Positions 53,741-64,000 of a DNA stretch of 64,000 nucleotides are shown one piece after another. Source of the stretch: Notamacropus eugenii (taxonomy: Eukaryota > Chordata > Mammalia > Diprotodontia > Macropodidae); NCBI RefSeq assembly GCF_028372415.1, contig NC_092875.1, positions 439,835,377 through 439,899,376 of the forward strand, in the 5' to 3' direction. The first letter of the stretch is position 1. Each line of letters opens with the position of its first letter. A program made the position numbers and the translations under genes. Below the pieces are notes generated by a model. It had not been told where the DNA came from, made no database searches, and saw only the letters and a program-made list of their open reading frames with translations.

Positions 53741-54840
53741 TTGACAATGACTTAGTAAATGCTTGCTGAATGAAATGGTTAAATTTCACATCACATTCTA
53801 AAGGCTCTGAACATCTCTTGCAATCCCTCTCATGGCTTAGCTGGACAGAACAAGTGTAAATTCTCATGTACTTCATTTGGGAGAGCATCATTTTCTCTAA
53901 AGGAATTCAGGTCAAAGATTGCCAGCTCAACCTGGAACTCTCCCATCTTGCTAAGTGAGTCTTCAGGAAAGGATATATCATCATCTTAATGCTAGCTGCC
54001 ATGGACATGAAGAAAATTTATGGGAATTTACTCATCTTCAACTCAAACATCAAGTTGAGTGGAGGAGCTATCACTGAGGAAAAAGCAAAGTAGTCCCACA
54101 AACAGATTTGGTCTAAAGTACTCTGTGGTTGCTAGATGCTGCTGTGGACCTGACTCACAAAAGGTCTGAATTAATCATGAGTCTGTGGGCTGACTCAAAA
54201 AAAGAACTTCAACTATCCCACATGGAAAAATGCCTCACTGTAGCTCCAATTCAGGAAAGAGCAGATGGCAGTAGAAAGTTCAACAAATAACATCCACAGT
54301 TCTTTGAGGAAGCAGTAAATAATAGCTTATGATGTAGAAAGATATTCTAGCTAGTACCCAACACTAAGACAATGAGTTGTTTGGCTTAACTTTTCTCTTC
54401 CCAGCCAGTTGATGTGGGAATCTATTAGAAAGTGTACCTTTGTAAGTATATAGGGAATTTTCCTTGTCATTTACCTTACTATCTAAATGTCTCTCATTTG
54501 AGTTAACATGTTCCCTTTGGCCTTGTCAAAAGAATCATAAGATGAGGAATTGCAATCTATGGTTTGTAATAGAAGATATCTCCCTGAAACATACCTTGAA
54601 CATGAGTATAGCTTTCAGAGGATGATATCTGAGAAGTTCTAGACTATATTTAAATTTAAAAAAAAAACAGGCTTAATAATTAATATTCGGTTTTTTTAAT
54701 AATTCCTATACTTTATAATTTTCCATGTTTTGCTTGCTTTTTTTTTAAACCCTTGTTTAGGTCCTTATAATTTCTAGGAAATTATCAAAAGGGAATAAAG
54801 TGAAGAACATGAAATTTGCCATTAGAAGACATGAGTTCAA
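53741..54840. other. No recognised feature
   Basis: Unassigned sequence, A/T-rich toward 54650-54750. No frame with motifs. Confidence 0.4.
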
Positions 54841-54842
54841 GT

Positions 54843-55328
54843 CAATCAATCAATAAACATTTATTAAGTACCTACTATGTACCAGGCACTATGTTAAGCA
54901 CTAGGGATGCAAAAAGAAGCAAAAAGATAGGTCCTGTCCTCATATGGGGGAGACAACATGCATAAATTAGAAACAATTAACAGAGGGAAGGCACTAGAAT
55001 TAAAAGTGGTTGGAAAAGGGTTCCAATAAAAGATGGGGTTTTAACTAGGACATAAAGTCAGTAAGCAGAGATGAGGAGGTAGGAGAGAGAGTCAAAGAAA
55101 ATGCCTGAAGTGGAGAGATGGAGTGTCTTGACTGAGGAATACCCAGGAGACCAGTATCACTGGCTTGAAGAGTAAGTGTTGAGCACTATGGTGTAAGAAA
55201 ATTGGAAAGGTAGGAGGGAACTGGGTTATGAATGGCTTTGAATGCCAAATACAGGATTTTGTATTTGATTTGGGGAGGAGATAGGGAACAACTGGAATTT
55301 ATTGAGTTGAGGTACAAGTGGTGTATGT

Positions 55329-55378
<50 letters not shown>

Positions 55379-55690
55379 ATGTAAGCTGATCAGACTCATG
55401 CTTTAGGAAAATCACTTTAGTATCTGGAAGATGGATTGAAGTGAGGAGAGTCTTAAGTAAGGCAGTTCCCCACCAACAAGCTGTTGTAATAATGTGATAA
55501 GCATTATACTAGAGAGGTGGCAGTATCATTGGAGAAAAGGGAGGCATGTTTCAGAGATGCTACAAAGGTGAAGTTGGTAGGCTTTGATAATAACTTGAAT
55601 ATAGGTGAGAGGGGTGATAGTGGGGAATCCAGGATAACTTTGAGGTTGGAGCTAGAGAGAGTAGTCCCAGGTTTTCTACTTATTACTATT
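54843..55690 (-). repeat. L2 LINE 3' region, about 850 bp, with inserted (TG)n
   Basis: Antisense L2 from the very 3' end ('caatcaataaacatttattaag', 'gtaccaggcactatgttaagcac') back through 'gaagagtaagtgttgagcac', 'ggaaaggtaggagggaact', 'gaatggctttgaatgcc' (antisense of 'ggcattcaaagccattc', peptide 'LAFKAIHNPVPSYLSNF') and 'caagctgttgtaataatgtgataag' to 'atccaggataactttgaggtt'. A microsatellite at 55323-55378 lies within it. Confidence 0.85.
55323..55378 (+). repeat. (TG)n microsatellite
   Basis: About 24-26 TG units with one early interruption, inside an L2. Confidence 0.95.
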
Positions 55691-55761
55691 ATAATACTGA
55701 CCTTGAACAGGCACTTAATTATCTCTGGCCTTCTGTTTTTCTCATCTATAAAAAATATGGA
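55691..55761 (+). repeat. MIR CORE fragment
   Basis: 'caggcacttaattatctctgg' and 'tttttctcatctataaaa' are the MIR CORE. The HAL1-type element inserted at its right end. Confidence 0.6.
55750..55761 (+). repeat. Left TSD of the HAL1-type element
   Basis: AAAAAATATGGA, repeated at 59151-59162. Confidence 0.75.
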
Positions 55762-58700
55762 GGGGGCAGAGCCAAGATGGTACAGTAAAAGCATGGATTC
55801 ACCAGAGTTCCAAATACCTGTAAAAATTACTCTACACAAATTCTAGAGCAGCAGAACCCACAAAATACAGAATAAAATAAATCTCCAGTCTAAGACAACC
55901 TGGAAGGTGAACAGAAAAAGGTTTGTTGCACTAGGCTGAGAGAAGAGTGCGTACAATGCAGGCCATGACAGCACAGACCAGGCCCCAGCAAATCCAGAGT
56001 AGGCTTCATTGTATTGAACCACTGTCAGTTTAGTAGTTTCCAGACTTCTCAAACCACAAACACCAAAGACAACTTAGAAGGTCAATAGGAAAGGTCTGTA
56101 GGACCTGGGAGAGAGAGGAGTATTGTCCAGCCCCAGCTTCAGGAAAGCCCCAGAAAATAAGGAGCAGCCTGTGAGAGTGATTGAATTAGCAGTGGCAGCT
56201 GTAGCAGTTGTGGCAGTGGGAGTGGTAGTGCAACCCACAGATGGTGACAGAATCAAACAACTGATCAGAAGGAGATTACAAGAGTCTCTTTGTGGCACTG
56301 AGGTGAGATTCTGTTTCTTTGCCCATACTTGGATCTGGATCACAGTTCGAGGTGGCAGTCCTGGAGTGAGGAAGAGCACTGGTATACCAGAGATTGTGGC
56401 AAGACTATAGAGGGGAACCTCCTCACAGTTCTGTGGCAGAAAAGAGTGCTTGTGGTCATTTACAGACCAGAGCACAGGCCAAGAGAGGAGTAAACACCTC
56501 TCCTTAGATCATACAGCCTTGAAAGAATTGAAAATTTTCAGTTCCCTAGAAATCTCTCTAAAAACAGCCACACAAAACCCCTGAAGTTTGGGACAGTATT
56601 CCCTCCTCATTGGAAGCAAAGTCCTACCTTAACAAAGAGTGAAAAAGTCAAGAAATAGACTTGGAAAATGAGCGAAGAAAGGGAAAAAAGTCAGACTACA
56701 GAATCTTACTTTGGTGACAAGGAAGATCAAAACATATACTGAGAAGAAGACAACAAAGTTAAAGCTCCTACATCCAAACTATTCAAGAAAAGTGTGATTT
56801 GGTTTTAGACAACGGAAGAGTCCAAAAGGTTTTTTGAAAATCAAGTAAGAGAAGTAGAGAAAAAATTGGGAAGAGAAATGAGAGAGATGCAAGAAAATCA
56901 TGAAAAATGAGTCAACAGTTTGGTAAAGGACACCCAAAAAACACTGAAGAAAGCAACACTTTAAAAAATAGATTAACCCAAACGGCAAAAGAGGTCCAAA
57001 ATGTCAGTGAGGAAAGAATACCTTAAAAATCAGAATAGGCCAAATGGAATAGGGGGTCCAAAAACTCACTGAAGAAAACAATTACTTAAAAATTAGAATG
57101 GCGTAAATGGAAGTTAATGACTCCATGAGAAACCAAGAAATTTTAAAAATAACCAAAAGAATGAAAAAACTGTGAAATATCTCATTGGAAAAGCAACTCA
57201 CCTGAAAAATAGATCCAGGAGAGATAATTTAAAAATTATTGGACTACCTGAAGGCCACAATCAAAACAAAAGAGCCTAAATATCATCTTTCAAGAAATTA
57301 TCAAGGAAAACTCCCTTGATATTCTGGAACCAGAGGACAAAATAAAAATTGAAAGAATCCACCAATCATTTCCTGAAAGAGATCCCAAAGGAAAATTCCT
57401 AGGAATATTGCAGTCAAATTTCAGAGTTCCCAGGTCATGGAGAAAATATTGCAAGTAGCCAGAAAGAAACATTCAAGTATTGTGGAACCACAATTAGAAT
57501 AACATAAGATTTAGCAGCTTCAATTAAGGGATATAAGGGCTTGGAATATGATAATCCAGAGGTAAAAGGAGCTAGGATTAAAAGCAAGAATTACCTACCC
57601 AGCAAAACTGAGGGTAATCAATGAGTGGAAAAAATTGACATTCAATGATGTAGAGGAATTTGATGTACTTGAGAAAAAAACAGAGCTAAATAGAAAGTTT
57701 GACTTTCAAATACAAGACTCAAGAGAAGGATGGAAAGGCAAACAGGAAAAAAAATCATAAGGGACAAAGTTGAACTGTTTACATTTCTATATGGAAAGAT
57801 TATATTTATAACCCATGAGACCATTCTCATTATTTTTGTAGTTGGAGGGAATATATACAGAGGGCACAAGGTAAAATGAATATGAAGGGGTGGTATCTAA
57901 AAAAAAAATTAAGGGGTGAGAGAGAGAGGTATAGTGAGAAGAGAAAGGGATAGGTGGAATGGGGTAAGTTATCTCACATCAAAGAGGAAAGAAAATATTT
58001 TTATAGTGTAGGGGAAGAGGAAGAGGCAAGAGGGAATGAGTCAACCTTACTCTCATCAGAATTGACTTAAGGAGAGAATAACACGCACACTCAAATGGAT
58101 CTGGAAATCTATCTTACTCTACAGGAAAGTAGGGGTCAAGGGAATAAGAGAGGAGGGTTGATTGAAGGGAGGGCAGAATGGGTGATAATGAGAAACAAAA
58201 CACTTTTGAGGAGGGACAGAGTGAAAGGACAAAGTGTGGAATAAATAGAGGTGGCGAGAATAGGATGTAGTGAAATACACTCAGCAATAGTAACTGTGAA
58301 AAAATTTTGAAGCAAGGTTCTTTGATAAAGGCCTCATTTTTCCAACATATAGAGAACTGTGTCAAATTTAAAAAAATAAGAGCCATTTCCCCATTTGATA
58401 AATGATCAAAAGATATAATCAGTTTTCTAATGAGGTAATTTAAGTTATCTATAGCCATCTGAAAAAAACTTTCAACTCACTACTGATTGGAGAAATGTAA
58501 GTTAAAACAATTCTGAGGTACCACCTCATGTCTATTAAATTAGATAATAGGACAGAATAGGTAAATGACAAATGTTGGTGGGGATGTGGGGAAAATGAGA
58601 CATTAATGTACTGTTGGCAGAGTTGTGAATTGATTAAACCATTCTATAGAACAATTTGGAACTATGCCCAAAGGGCTATAAAACCATGCTTATACCTTTT

Positions 58701-59150
58701 GACATAGCAATGTCACTACTGGGTCTGTATCCCAAAAGAGATTTAAAAAAAAGAAAAAGAACCTATATGTACAAAAATTTTTGTAGCAGCTCTTTTCTGG
58801 GGGTAAAGAATTGGAAATTGAGGGGATACATGTCAGTTTGGGAATGGTTGAATAAGTTGTGATATATAATTTTGATGGAATACTATTGTACTGTAAGAAA
58901 TGATGAGCAGGATGCCCTCAGAAAAACCTAAAAAAGACTTACATGGGTTGATGCAAAGTGAAATGTAATGGGTACAAAGTAACAGCAATATCGATGATCA
59001 GCTGTGAATGATTTAGCTATTCTCAGACATCCAATGATCCATGACAATTCAGAAGGATTTAGGATGAATAAATATTATACATCCCCAAAGAAAGAATTGA
59101 CGGTGTCTGAATTGAGATTGAAAAAAAATTTGGGTTTATTTTTCCCTTTC
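55762..59150 (+). mobile_element. HAL1-type element (L1 lacking endonuclease and RT core)
   Basis: A complete 3.4-kb unit. The 5' end is 'gggggcagagccaagatggt' with a 5' UTR to about 56680. ORF1 at about 56690-57750 is badly broken, with a coiled-coil-coding region containing 'gaagtagagaaaaaattggg' and an RNA-binding region with 'gaaagagatcccaaagg' at 57373-57390. The inter-ORF region is purine-rich (57780-58270). It then passes directly into the last 600 bp of ORF2 at 58300-58900, where 'LCPKGYKTMLIPFDIAMSLLGLYPKRDLKK' and 'NWKLRGYMSVWEWLNKL' are visible, and a 3' UTR. The A-run plus TTTATT-type end lies near 59130-59150. Endonuclease and RT are absent. Flanking 12-bp repeats mark it as an independent insertion. 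Confidence 0.8.
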
Positions 59151-59162
59151 AAAAAATATGGA
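59151..59162 (+). repeat. Right TSD of the HAL1-type element
   Basis: AAAAAATATGGA, see 55750-55761. Confidence 0.75.
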
Positions 59163-61166
59163 TGGTTTATTTTATAAACATATCAGAGTAAGTGACAGTT
59201 GGAAAATTGCAGTCTCTTTCTCCACAGTGGACCTAGAAGAAAGTGAGGAAGAGAGAAGACAAGCAAAGTGTTGAGACTCAGGGGAGGAAATAAATGAAGG
59301 CATAAAAAGTCAGTAAAGAGGCTTCTGAGAGTGGGTAGCAACTCTGACAGGAACTCTTATCCACCTCTCTGAAAGCATTGGGTTGACATGCTTTGGACCA
59401 CTTGACCTTGTCCAAAGTTGCAGACTGAGGAGGCACTTAATAATTCTTTTTGAAAGAGCAAAGGAAAGTCGATACATGAACCTTTGGCAAGCAAATAACT
59501 AGCTACTAAAGCCATCCATTTTGTAATCACTTATAAGGGTGTTTTTACCTACTCTCATTCACGCACATATATTTGTACTTTCACAGCCACTATGGAATTT
59601 CGATTCCACCCAGAGAACTCTCAAAATTTAAAAAAAAACAGAATGAAAGAAAAACAAAACAAAAATAATTATAGAGATCCAGCCTTTTCGTGTATGAGCT
59701 TTTGTGAGAGTTTCTTAGCATCTTCAAAGCCTATATATTCAGCTCTGGAAACTGTCAATTTACAGTACCTTTATCTGGGGACAAAATCAATTAATTAATT
59801 AATGAAATAACTACAATAAAATATGATACAGAAAAGATGTAAAGAGAGATACTTTCAATAGGTCTGTAGTCACCTGATAGTTTTAATTATTTATGGGTCT
59901 GTCTCAGCACAAGTCAACTTCCTTGGTACAGATGAAGTTAGGAGGCAGAAATCTCTGTCTCTCTTTGATACAGTCTTTGTGTTTTCTTCCTGGCATAAGT
60001 GAGCATAATGTTGATTTGTGAAAGCCCAATGTACTTCACTATTCACAACTCTTAGGGAAGAAATCAGTTTTCGCTATCTAAGAACTTGAGGTGTTAGGAT
60101 TCAATGTTTGTGAAGGAGGATAATGGGGGGTTGGGAATCTGGAGACATAATTGCATTGTGTATTCCAAGTTCTATAATGTGATTGTCCTAAACCTTTTAC
60201 ATTATAAAATCCATATGTGCTATGCTGAGCATGGAAAACTACAATGGACGGGTCTCTTCATTACCAAACAGTGTCAGGATAATGAATCCATTATGTCATT
60301 ATTATTTGGAAGCTTAGTAATTGGGTTCATAAATCTCCCCTGTAACACTGGTGGCTACTGACTTCGAACTTCTTTAATGGTCTCTGGACATTAAAAGAAT
60401 CCAAAGTTAGGCAACTGCAGACTGCTCTATTAAGCTGAGCCATTCATCATAGTCTCAATGTAAAAGCTCAATTGCTTTCCATATAGTAACAGACATAGAC
60501 TCCTCCCGCTCAATGAATTGAATACTATTGATTGAAAGGGGAGAAAAGAGCAACTACTCCAAGGCACCTGCTAAGGTACCATAGAGATACCACTTATTGA
60601 AATGACATGGAAATGCATGAAATATGGTGCCATCTGAGCACAATATTTTATGAGAAAGTTCTCATCCCAGAATCCTCAGTGTGGACTTATCCACCCAAGG
60701 CAGTGCTAAGCAGAAAGATGAAATTACACAAGAATTTTGTACAATCTTTGAAATTGTTGTGTGACTTGTCAAATAAAATATTACTGAAAACAAATCTCTA
60801 TAAGTGGCCTAAGAAGCCCCCAGGAAGCCCCAAATGTGATTACCTGTAAAGGCAAGCTAACAGCAACATCGCCAGGGCCAGGAACAGAAGGCCTACAGTG
60901 GCCTCTTTTATTATTGAAATAGAGGAGACTACAAACAACTCTTTGATAGCCTCATGCTGGTCTGTTGTTCTACTGGAGTCAGGCTTGATTAGGAGTCATG
61001 TTCTGTCTTTTATGAACACCTGTGTCTAAAGCCCACACATAATTAGCTTAGCCATACCATTTCACTCCAATAATGGTATAATTTGCCACGCCTTTCAGGC
61101 TCTGGACAGCTGGTGCTATTGAAAATCACCTCAGGATTAAGCCCCAACTCCCAGACCCAAGTCTTT

Positions 61167-61197
61167 GGGGGCGGGGGGGGGGGGGGGGGAGGGGGAG
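61167..61197 (+). repeat. G-rich tract with G17 run
   Basis: Five G, one C, seventeen G, one A, five G. A strong G-quadruplex former; the run length is probably polymorphic or uncertain in the assembly. Confidence 0.9.
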
Positions 61198-61803
61198 CGG
61201 TTTCTTAGGTATCCATAGCAACATACTTAGACTGCAAATTATCACCTCTAATAATAATAAGGAAAGTCTATCTTTGTGTTATTCCTGTTATCCATAAAAC
61301 AGGATAATGCACAGAGAGTGAATAGAAATCTCCAAGATAAAAATATTATTACTCTATTTAAGAATGAATCCAAATGAGTGAGCCAAGTGAGTATTGTTTG
61401 TTTTTTAATTTTAATCACACCTGTTCAAAGTTGCCTTTGTCCATTTGCTGTAGTCCTATGTGTTTATCAAATTCTATCAGAAAGAAAATCATATCCACCT
61501 CAGAATGGGTTAGTGATGCTATCCACAGCTGCATGGAAATCAGAAGGTGAATGATTTCTATGAAAGGCTTCTCAGTTGTAAGGGACTCTGAACGCATCCT
61601 TTCATCTTAATCCCTGGCAGGTTACAGATTGGATGGCCCAGAAATGCTGATGGAGTATCATTTTACTTCCTGGGGTTTCTCAACATTTTACCAGTCACTT
61701 CCATTGAATACCAACCTGGTAGGCAGATGGGCCTAGCTTAGGGTATATCTCACTCCAGGAAGATCCCTTCCCACTGAAGCAACTAAGAAATTTTATTCAA
61801 TTC

Positions 61804-61822
61804 AAGCCAAGGTCCTTGGCTT
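61804..61822. promoter_or_regulatory. Perfect inverted repeat AAGCCAAGG-T-CCTTGGCTT
   Basis: Nine-bp arms around a single T. It holds GCCAA and TTGGC half-sites, the NFI half-site word, though in the outward rather than the usual TTGGC-N5-GCCAA arrangement. A third GCCAAGG lies at 61865-61871. Confidence 0.35.
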
Positions 61823-61855
61823 AAATGGAAAAGGCCCATGCCTGGCAACAAAATC

Positions 61856-61865
61856 CTATTTATAG
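61856..61865 (+). promoter_or_regulatory. MEF2 consensus site CTATTTATAG
   Basis: An exact match to YTA(A/T)4TAR, located 34 bp from the inverted repeat at 61804-61822. Sites this short occur by chance, so this is suggestive only. Confidence 0.3.
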
Positions 61866-62199
61866 CCAAGGAATGGGAAAAGGATTGTTCTTGTTAACAG
61901 AATATTTTCATTTACTGAGATTTACTATTTGTGCTCTGTAGGGATTAGTAAATTTGAAAGGGTTACAATACAACAAAATGTTCTTAGCACAGAAACAATT
62001 CTGAATGTAATTTAATTTTTCATAGTTCAGATAGCACTTCACTAAGCAGCATATTATAGTGGAAAGGGCTCTAAATATATCAGTGTAGTACTACAATTTA
62101 AATACGAAGTCTGTCACGACATGTAAGGAAATGGAGGAAATCATTTTATTTTACTGAACCCGTTTCTACTTATAGAAAATGAAAGGAGATACTAAAGAT

Positions 62200-62372
62200 C
62201 AGGGGTTCTTAATCTGGGGTCAATAAACTAGTTTTTCATTGAACTTTAATAACTATATTTCAATACAATTTCCTTTGTAATCTTCTATATTTTATTTAAG
62301 CAATTAAAACATTGTTCTGATAAGGGTGTCATAGGCATCCATGCATGACACCAAAAAATTAAGAAGGCCTAG
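62200..62372. mobile_element. hAT-Charlie-like MITE
   Basis: Left end 'caggggttcttaatctggggtc'. The interior has 'ataactatatttcaatacaa', 'tttcctttgtaatcttctatattttattta' and 'aaaacattgttctgataagggtgtcata'. The right end '...aaattaagaaggcctag' mirrors the left. This arrangement is a known mammalian hAT non-autonomous element type. Confidence 0.75.
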
Positions 62373-62879
62373 AAAGGAAGATTGCTAAGGTTCCTTTACT
62401 ATGTAAATCTCATAGGCTATGCTCTATGTGTGATTTATAATGAGAAATTGAAATACACCTAAGGGAAAGAGACATGAAACTCTCTTATGAGAAATGCTTT
62501 GCCAAGGATGTTTTCCATGGAAAAAAGACTTAGAGACGATGTGATAGCTGTTTTCCCTATCCATCCACCCTATGTTGTCTGCTCTGTCACTGTCTCTCTC
62601 TCCCCTCTTGGAATGACACCCTTGGAATCAGGCCTCCAAAAAAAATGTGAGAGTTGGTTCACTAAATCTTTGGAACTAGTCTTAGGGTTTAGCTGCTCCC
62701 AACAGTAAGTGAGTACAAAGTCATGAATCCTTTATAGCTAACTAGTCCAAGATCATGCCTTCTTTCTTTCTGATACATGTATACTTCTCTGCCATCAGAA
62801 ACACTGCCATCAGAAAGAACATTCTATTATATTGCCCCTATGACTTCTGTCACCATCCCTTTGAATCCCCAACTAAAAC
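62373..62879. other. No recognised feature
   Basis: 62740-62880 may be an upstream part of the L2 that follows ('cttctgtcaccatccctttga'). Confidence 0.4.
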
Positions 62880-63035
62880 TTCCCTCCTTGGCCACAGTCC
62901 CCTTATATTTGTTGTCTCTCCATTGGAATGGAAAATCCTTGTAGGCAGGAACTTTCTCACATTTATATTATATCCCCAGTTTTTAGTATAGTTCCTTCTC
63001 TGTATCTATACTTACTTAATAAATTTGTTGTTATT
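62880..63035 (+). repeat. L2 LINE 3' tail
   Basis: 'ggaatggaaaatccttgtaggcagg', 'tatatccccagtttttagtatag' and 'acttacttaataaatttgttg' match the L2 end. Confidence 0.7.
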
Positions 63036-63074
63036 GTTCATTCATCTAATCACTCATATCTGGAGGGGAGTAAT

Positions 63075-63315
63075 ATGGAAATAATGGCTAGCATTTGTAT
63101 AACACTTTAATGTGTTATAAATATTCCCTCATTTTATCTTCATAACAAACCTGGGAAGGGAGGAGGGAAAAGTACTATTATTATCCTTATTTTACAGATG
63201 AGAAAACTGAGAAGAAGAAAAGTTAAATGAATTGCACTTCTGGTAAGTATCTGAGACCAGATGTGAATTCATTTATCCCTGACTCCATACCCGGCTTTCT
63301 ATCTAGTGCATCCCC
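63075..63315 (-). repeat. MIR-like SINE, near full length
   Basis: 'aatggctagcatttgtataac', 'cattttatcttcataacaaacc', 'tattttacagatgagaaaactg' and 'atgtgaattcatttatccctg' are antisense MIR; the head remnant 'tctatctagtgcatcccctacctgct' closes it. Confidence 0.8.
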
Positions 63316-63384
63316 TACCTGCTGATGGACAAACTTATTCTGAGTGGTTCTAGACAATAAAACCAAAATAGATGGGTGGGTGGA

Positions 63385-63600
63385 ATTTATAGGAAGACAA
63401 CTTTTAGTTCACTATAAGCAACATTGTATTAACAATCAGCTGCATCAAAAATGGAATGGACCACTGCATAAAGTAGTGAGATTCTAGTCACAAGAGATGT
63501 TCAAACAAAGACTGGATAACCAATAACCTTTATAGAAAATGAAGGTTTGAAGAGATATGCTCTGAGGTCCCACTTAGATTGTATCATAGTACATTCATCA
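63385..63600 (+). repeat. L3/CR1 LINE 3' tail
   Basis: 'cagctgcatcaaaaatggaatgga', 'aagtagtgagattctagtcac', 'gttcaaacaaagactggataacc' and 'tctgaggtcccacttagattg' match the L3 3' end ('tgcctggatgaccacttg', 'ctctgaggtcccttccaact'). Confidence 0.75.
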
Positions 63601-63764
63601 TTGTACATTACCATAGATTTAGAAAGTATAGACGGTTGGTCTGAGGCTGCATGGACACTGTAACATACTATGAACTTTGGTTAATGGTATAAGATTTTGA
63701 TATCAGGTTATTTACTCCTGCTTGTCAGATTGTAATCAGAAGGCAAAGAGTCCCAAAATCTTAT

Positions 63765-64000
63765 AATATTGACTGTTGTCCTTCATTCTCAAAGAGGACC
63801 AAAATGATATTGCTATTTTGGCATCAATGTTCAGTATGTCTGACTATGGCTGACACAGTCATCCAGACCAATATGAGTTTGGGAGACTCTACCATAAGTA
63901 GATCATGTGACCATCTGGAGTGGAAACGTCTCTAAATTTGCTTATCTTGTGTTTCTTTTGAGCTACTGCAATCCTGCTTTGCTCATAGAGCACGGTGACT
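63765..64000. repeat. Probable dispersed repeat cut by the window edge
   Basis: 'actgttgtccttcattctcaaagaggac' begins like family X ('gttgtcctttgttctccaag'), then diverges into 'tgactatggctgacacagtc', 'gaccaatatgagtttgggag' and 'ttgcttatcttgtgtttctttt'. I recall this as a repeated unit in marsupial genomes. It may be a different element that shares the family X tail. Confidence 0.45.

Larger units (their letters stand above)
59163..62199. other. Single-copy stretch, candidate conserved noncoding DNA
   Basis: Three kilobases without a repeat family that I recognise. 60400-61140 looks the least like repeat or drifted AT-rich DNA: it has homeodomain-like sites ('cacataattagctta'), 'aggattaa' (OTX/PITX-like) and GC-moderate blocks ('ttgccacgcctttcaggctctgg'). 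The frames at 60104-60361 and 60607-60849 have no motif. A G17 run lies at 61173-61189. A 19-bp inverted repeat (61804-61822) and a MEF2 consensus (61856-61865) lie near the right side. Confidence 0.35.

Noticed and set aside
56123-56475. Frames on both strands with Val/Ala runs or Thr/Ala runs
   Set aside because: They lie in the 5' UTR of the HAL1-type element.
1-64000. CRISPR array, operon or bacterial-type gene order
   Set aside because: No spaced identical repeats, no tight coding arrangement; the sequence is vertebrate with interspersed retroelements.

Overview
This window looks like marsupial nuclear DNA, most like an opossum or another species sharing its repeat families. The evidence is the repeats: SINEs that end in the RTE-type tail of the MAR1 family, L1 elements with the long pyrimidine-rich inter-ORF region seen in marsupials, ORF2-less half-L1 (HAL1-type) elements, and a dense background of L2, L3/CR1 and MIR-like CORE-SINEs. 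Repeats were named from memory of the family consensuses, so family level is firmer than subfamily level. I find no intact host gene, no tRNA or rRNA gene, and no CRISPR array. The window reads as a gene desert or a long intron, built mostly of interspersed repeats with several processed pseudogenes.

Layout. 1-8.5 kb: L2 and MIR pieces, an RTE-clade LINE on the minus strand (about 1.68-6.2 kb) split by a young 5'-truncated L1 with a perfect 17-bp target-site duplication (TSD), then two L2 pieces. 8.5-10 kb: mostly single-copy, a candidate conserved noncoding stretch. 10-19.6 kb: SINE, L2 and MIR fragments, microsatellites, a small hAT MITE at 17.8 kb and single-copy gaps. 19.6-22.4 kb: an old L1 broken by an RPL6 processed pseudogene and abutted by a CDK2AP1 processed pseudogene. 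22.4-25.4 kb: an L2 tail, an internally deleted Tigger-like DNA transposon and an LTR-like unit. 25.5-33 kb: a full-length, decayed L1 on the minus strand that carries a separate L1 5' fragment inside its ORF2. 33-38.8 kb: a MIR split by a solo LTR, an L2 tail, a striking 71-bp-armed inverted repeat, and SINEs. 38.8-40.6 kb: a beta-actin processed pseudogene with a perfect 16-bp TSD. 40.9-45.1 kb: an old L1 host for a HAL1-type element, a MIR and an hAT MITE, with a 35-G homopolymer. 45.8-47.6 kb: a mariner MITE and an EIF3H processed pseudogene. 47.9-50.4 kb: an L3 LINE interrupted by an L1. 50.9-59.2 kb: SINE, L2 and MIR pieces and a second HAL1-type element with a TSD. 59.2-62.2 kb: mostly single-copy. 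62.2-64 kb: an hAT MITE and L2, MIR and L3 tails.

No gene set works together here; the interactions are between mobile elements. L1 machinery is the likely source of the four processed pseudogenes and the HAL1 elements. The RTE family shares its 3' tail with the MAR1 SINEs. The many clean nestings give a relative age order: MIR, L2, L3 and RTE are oldest, the older L1s are intermediate, and the HAL1 copies, solo LTR, actin pseudogene and L1 at 2.1 kb are younger.
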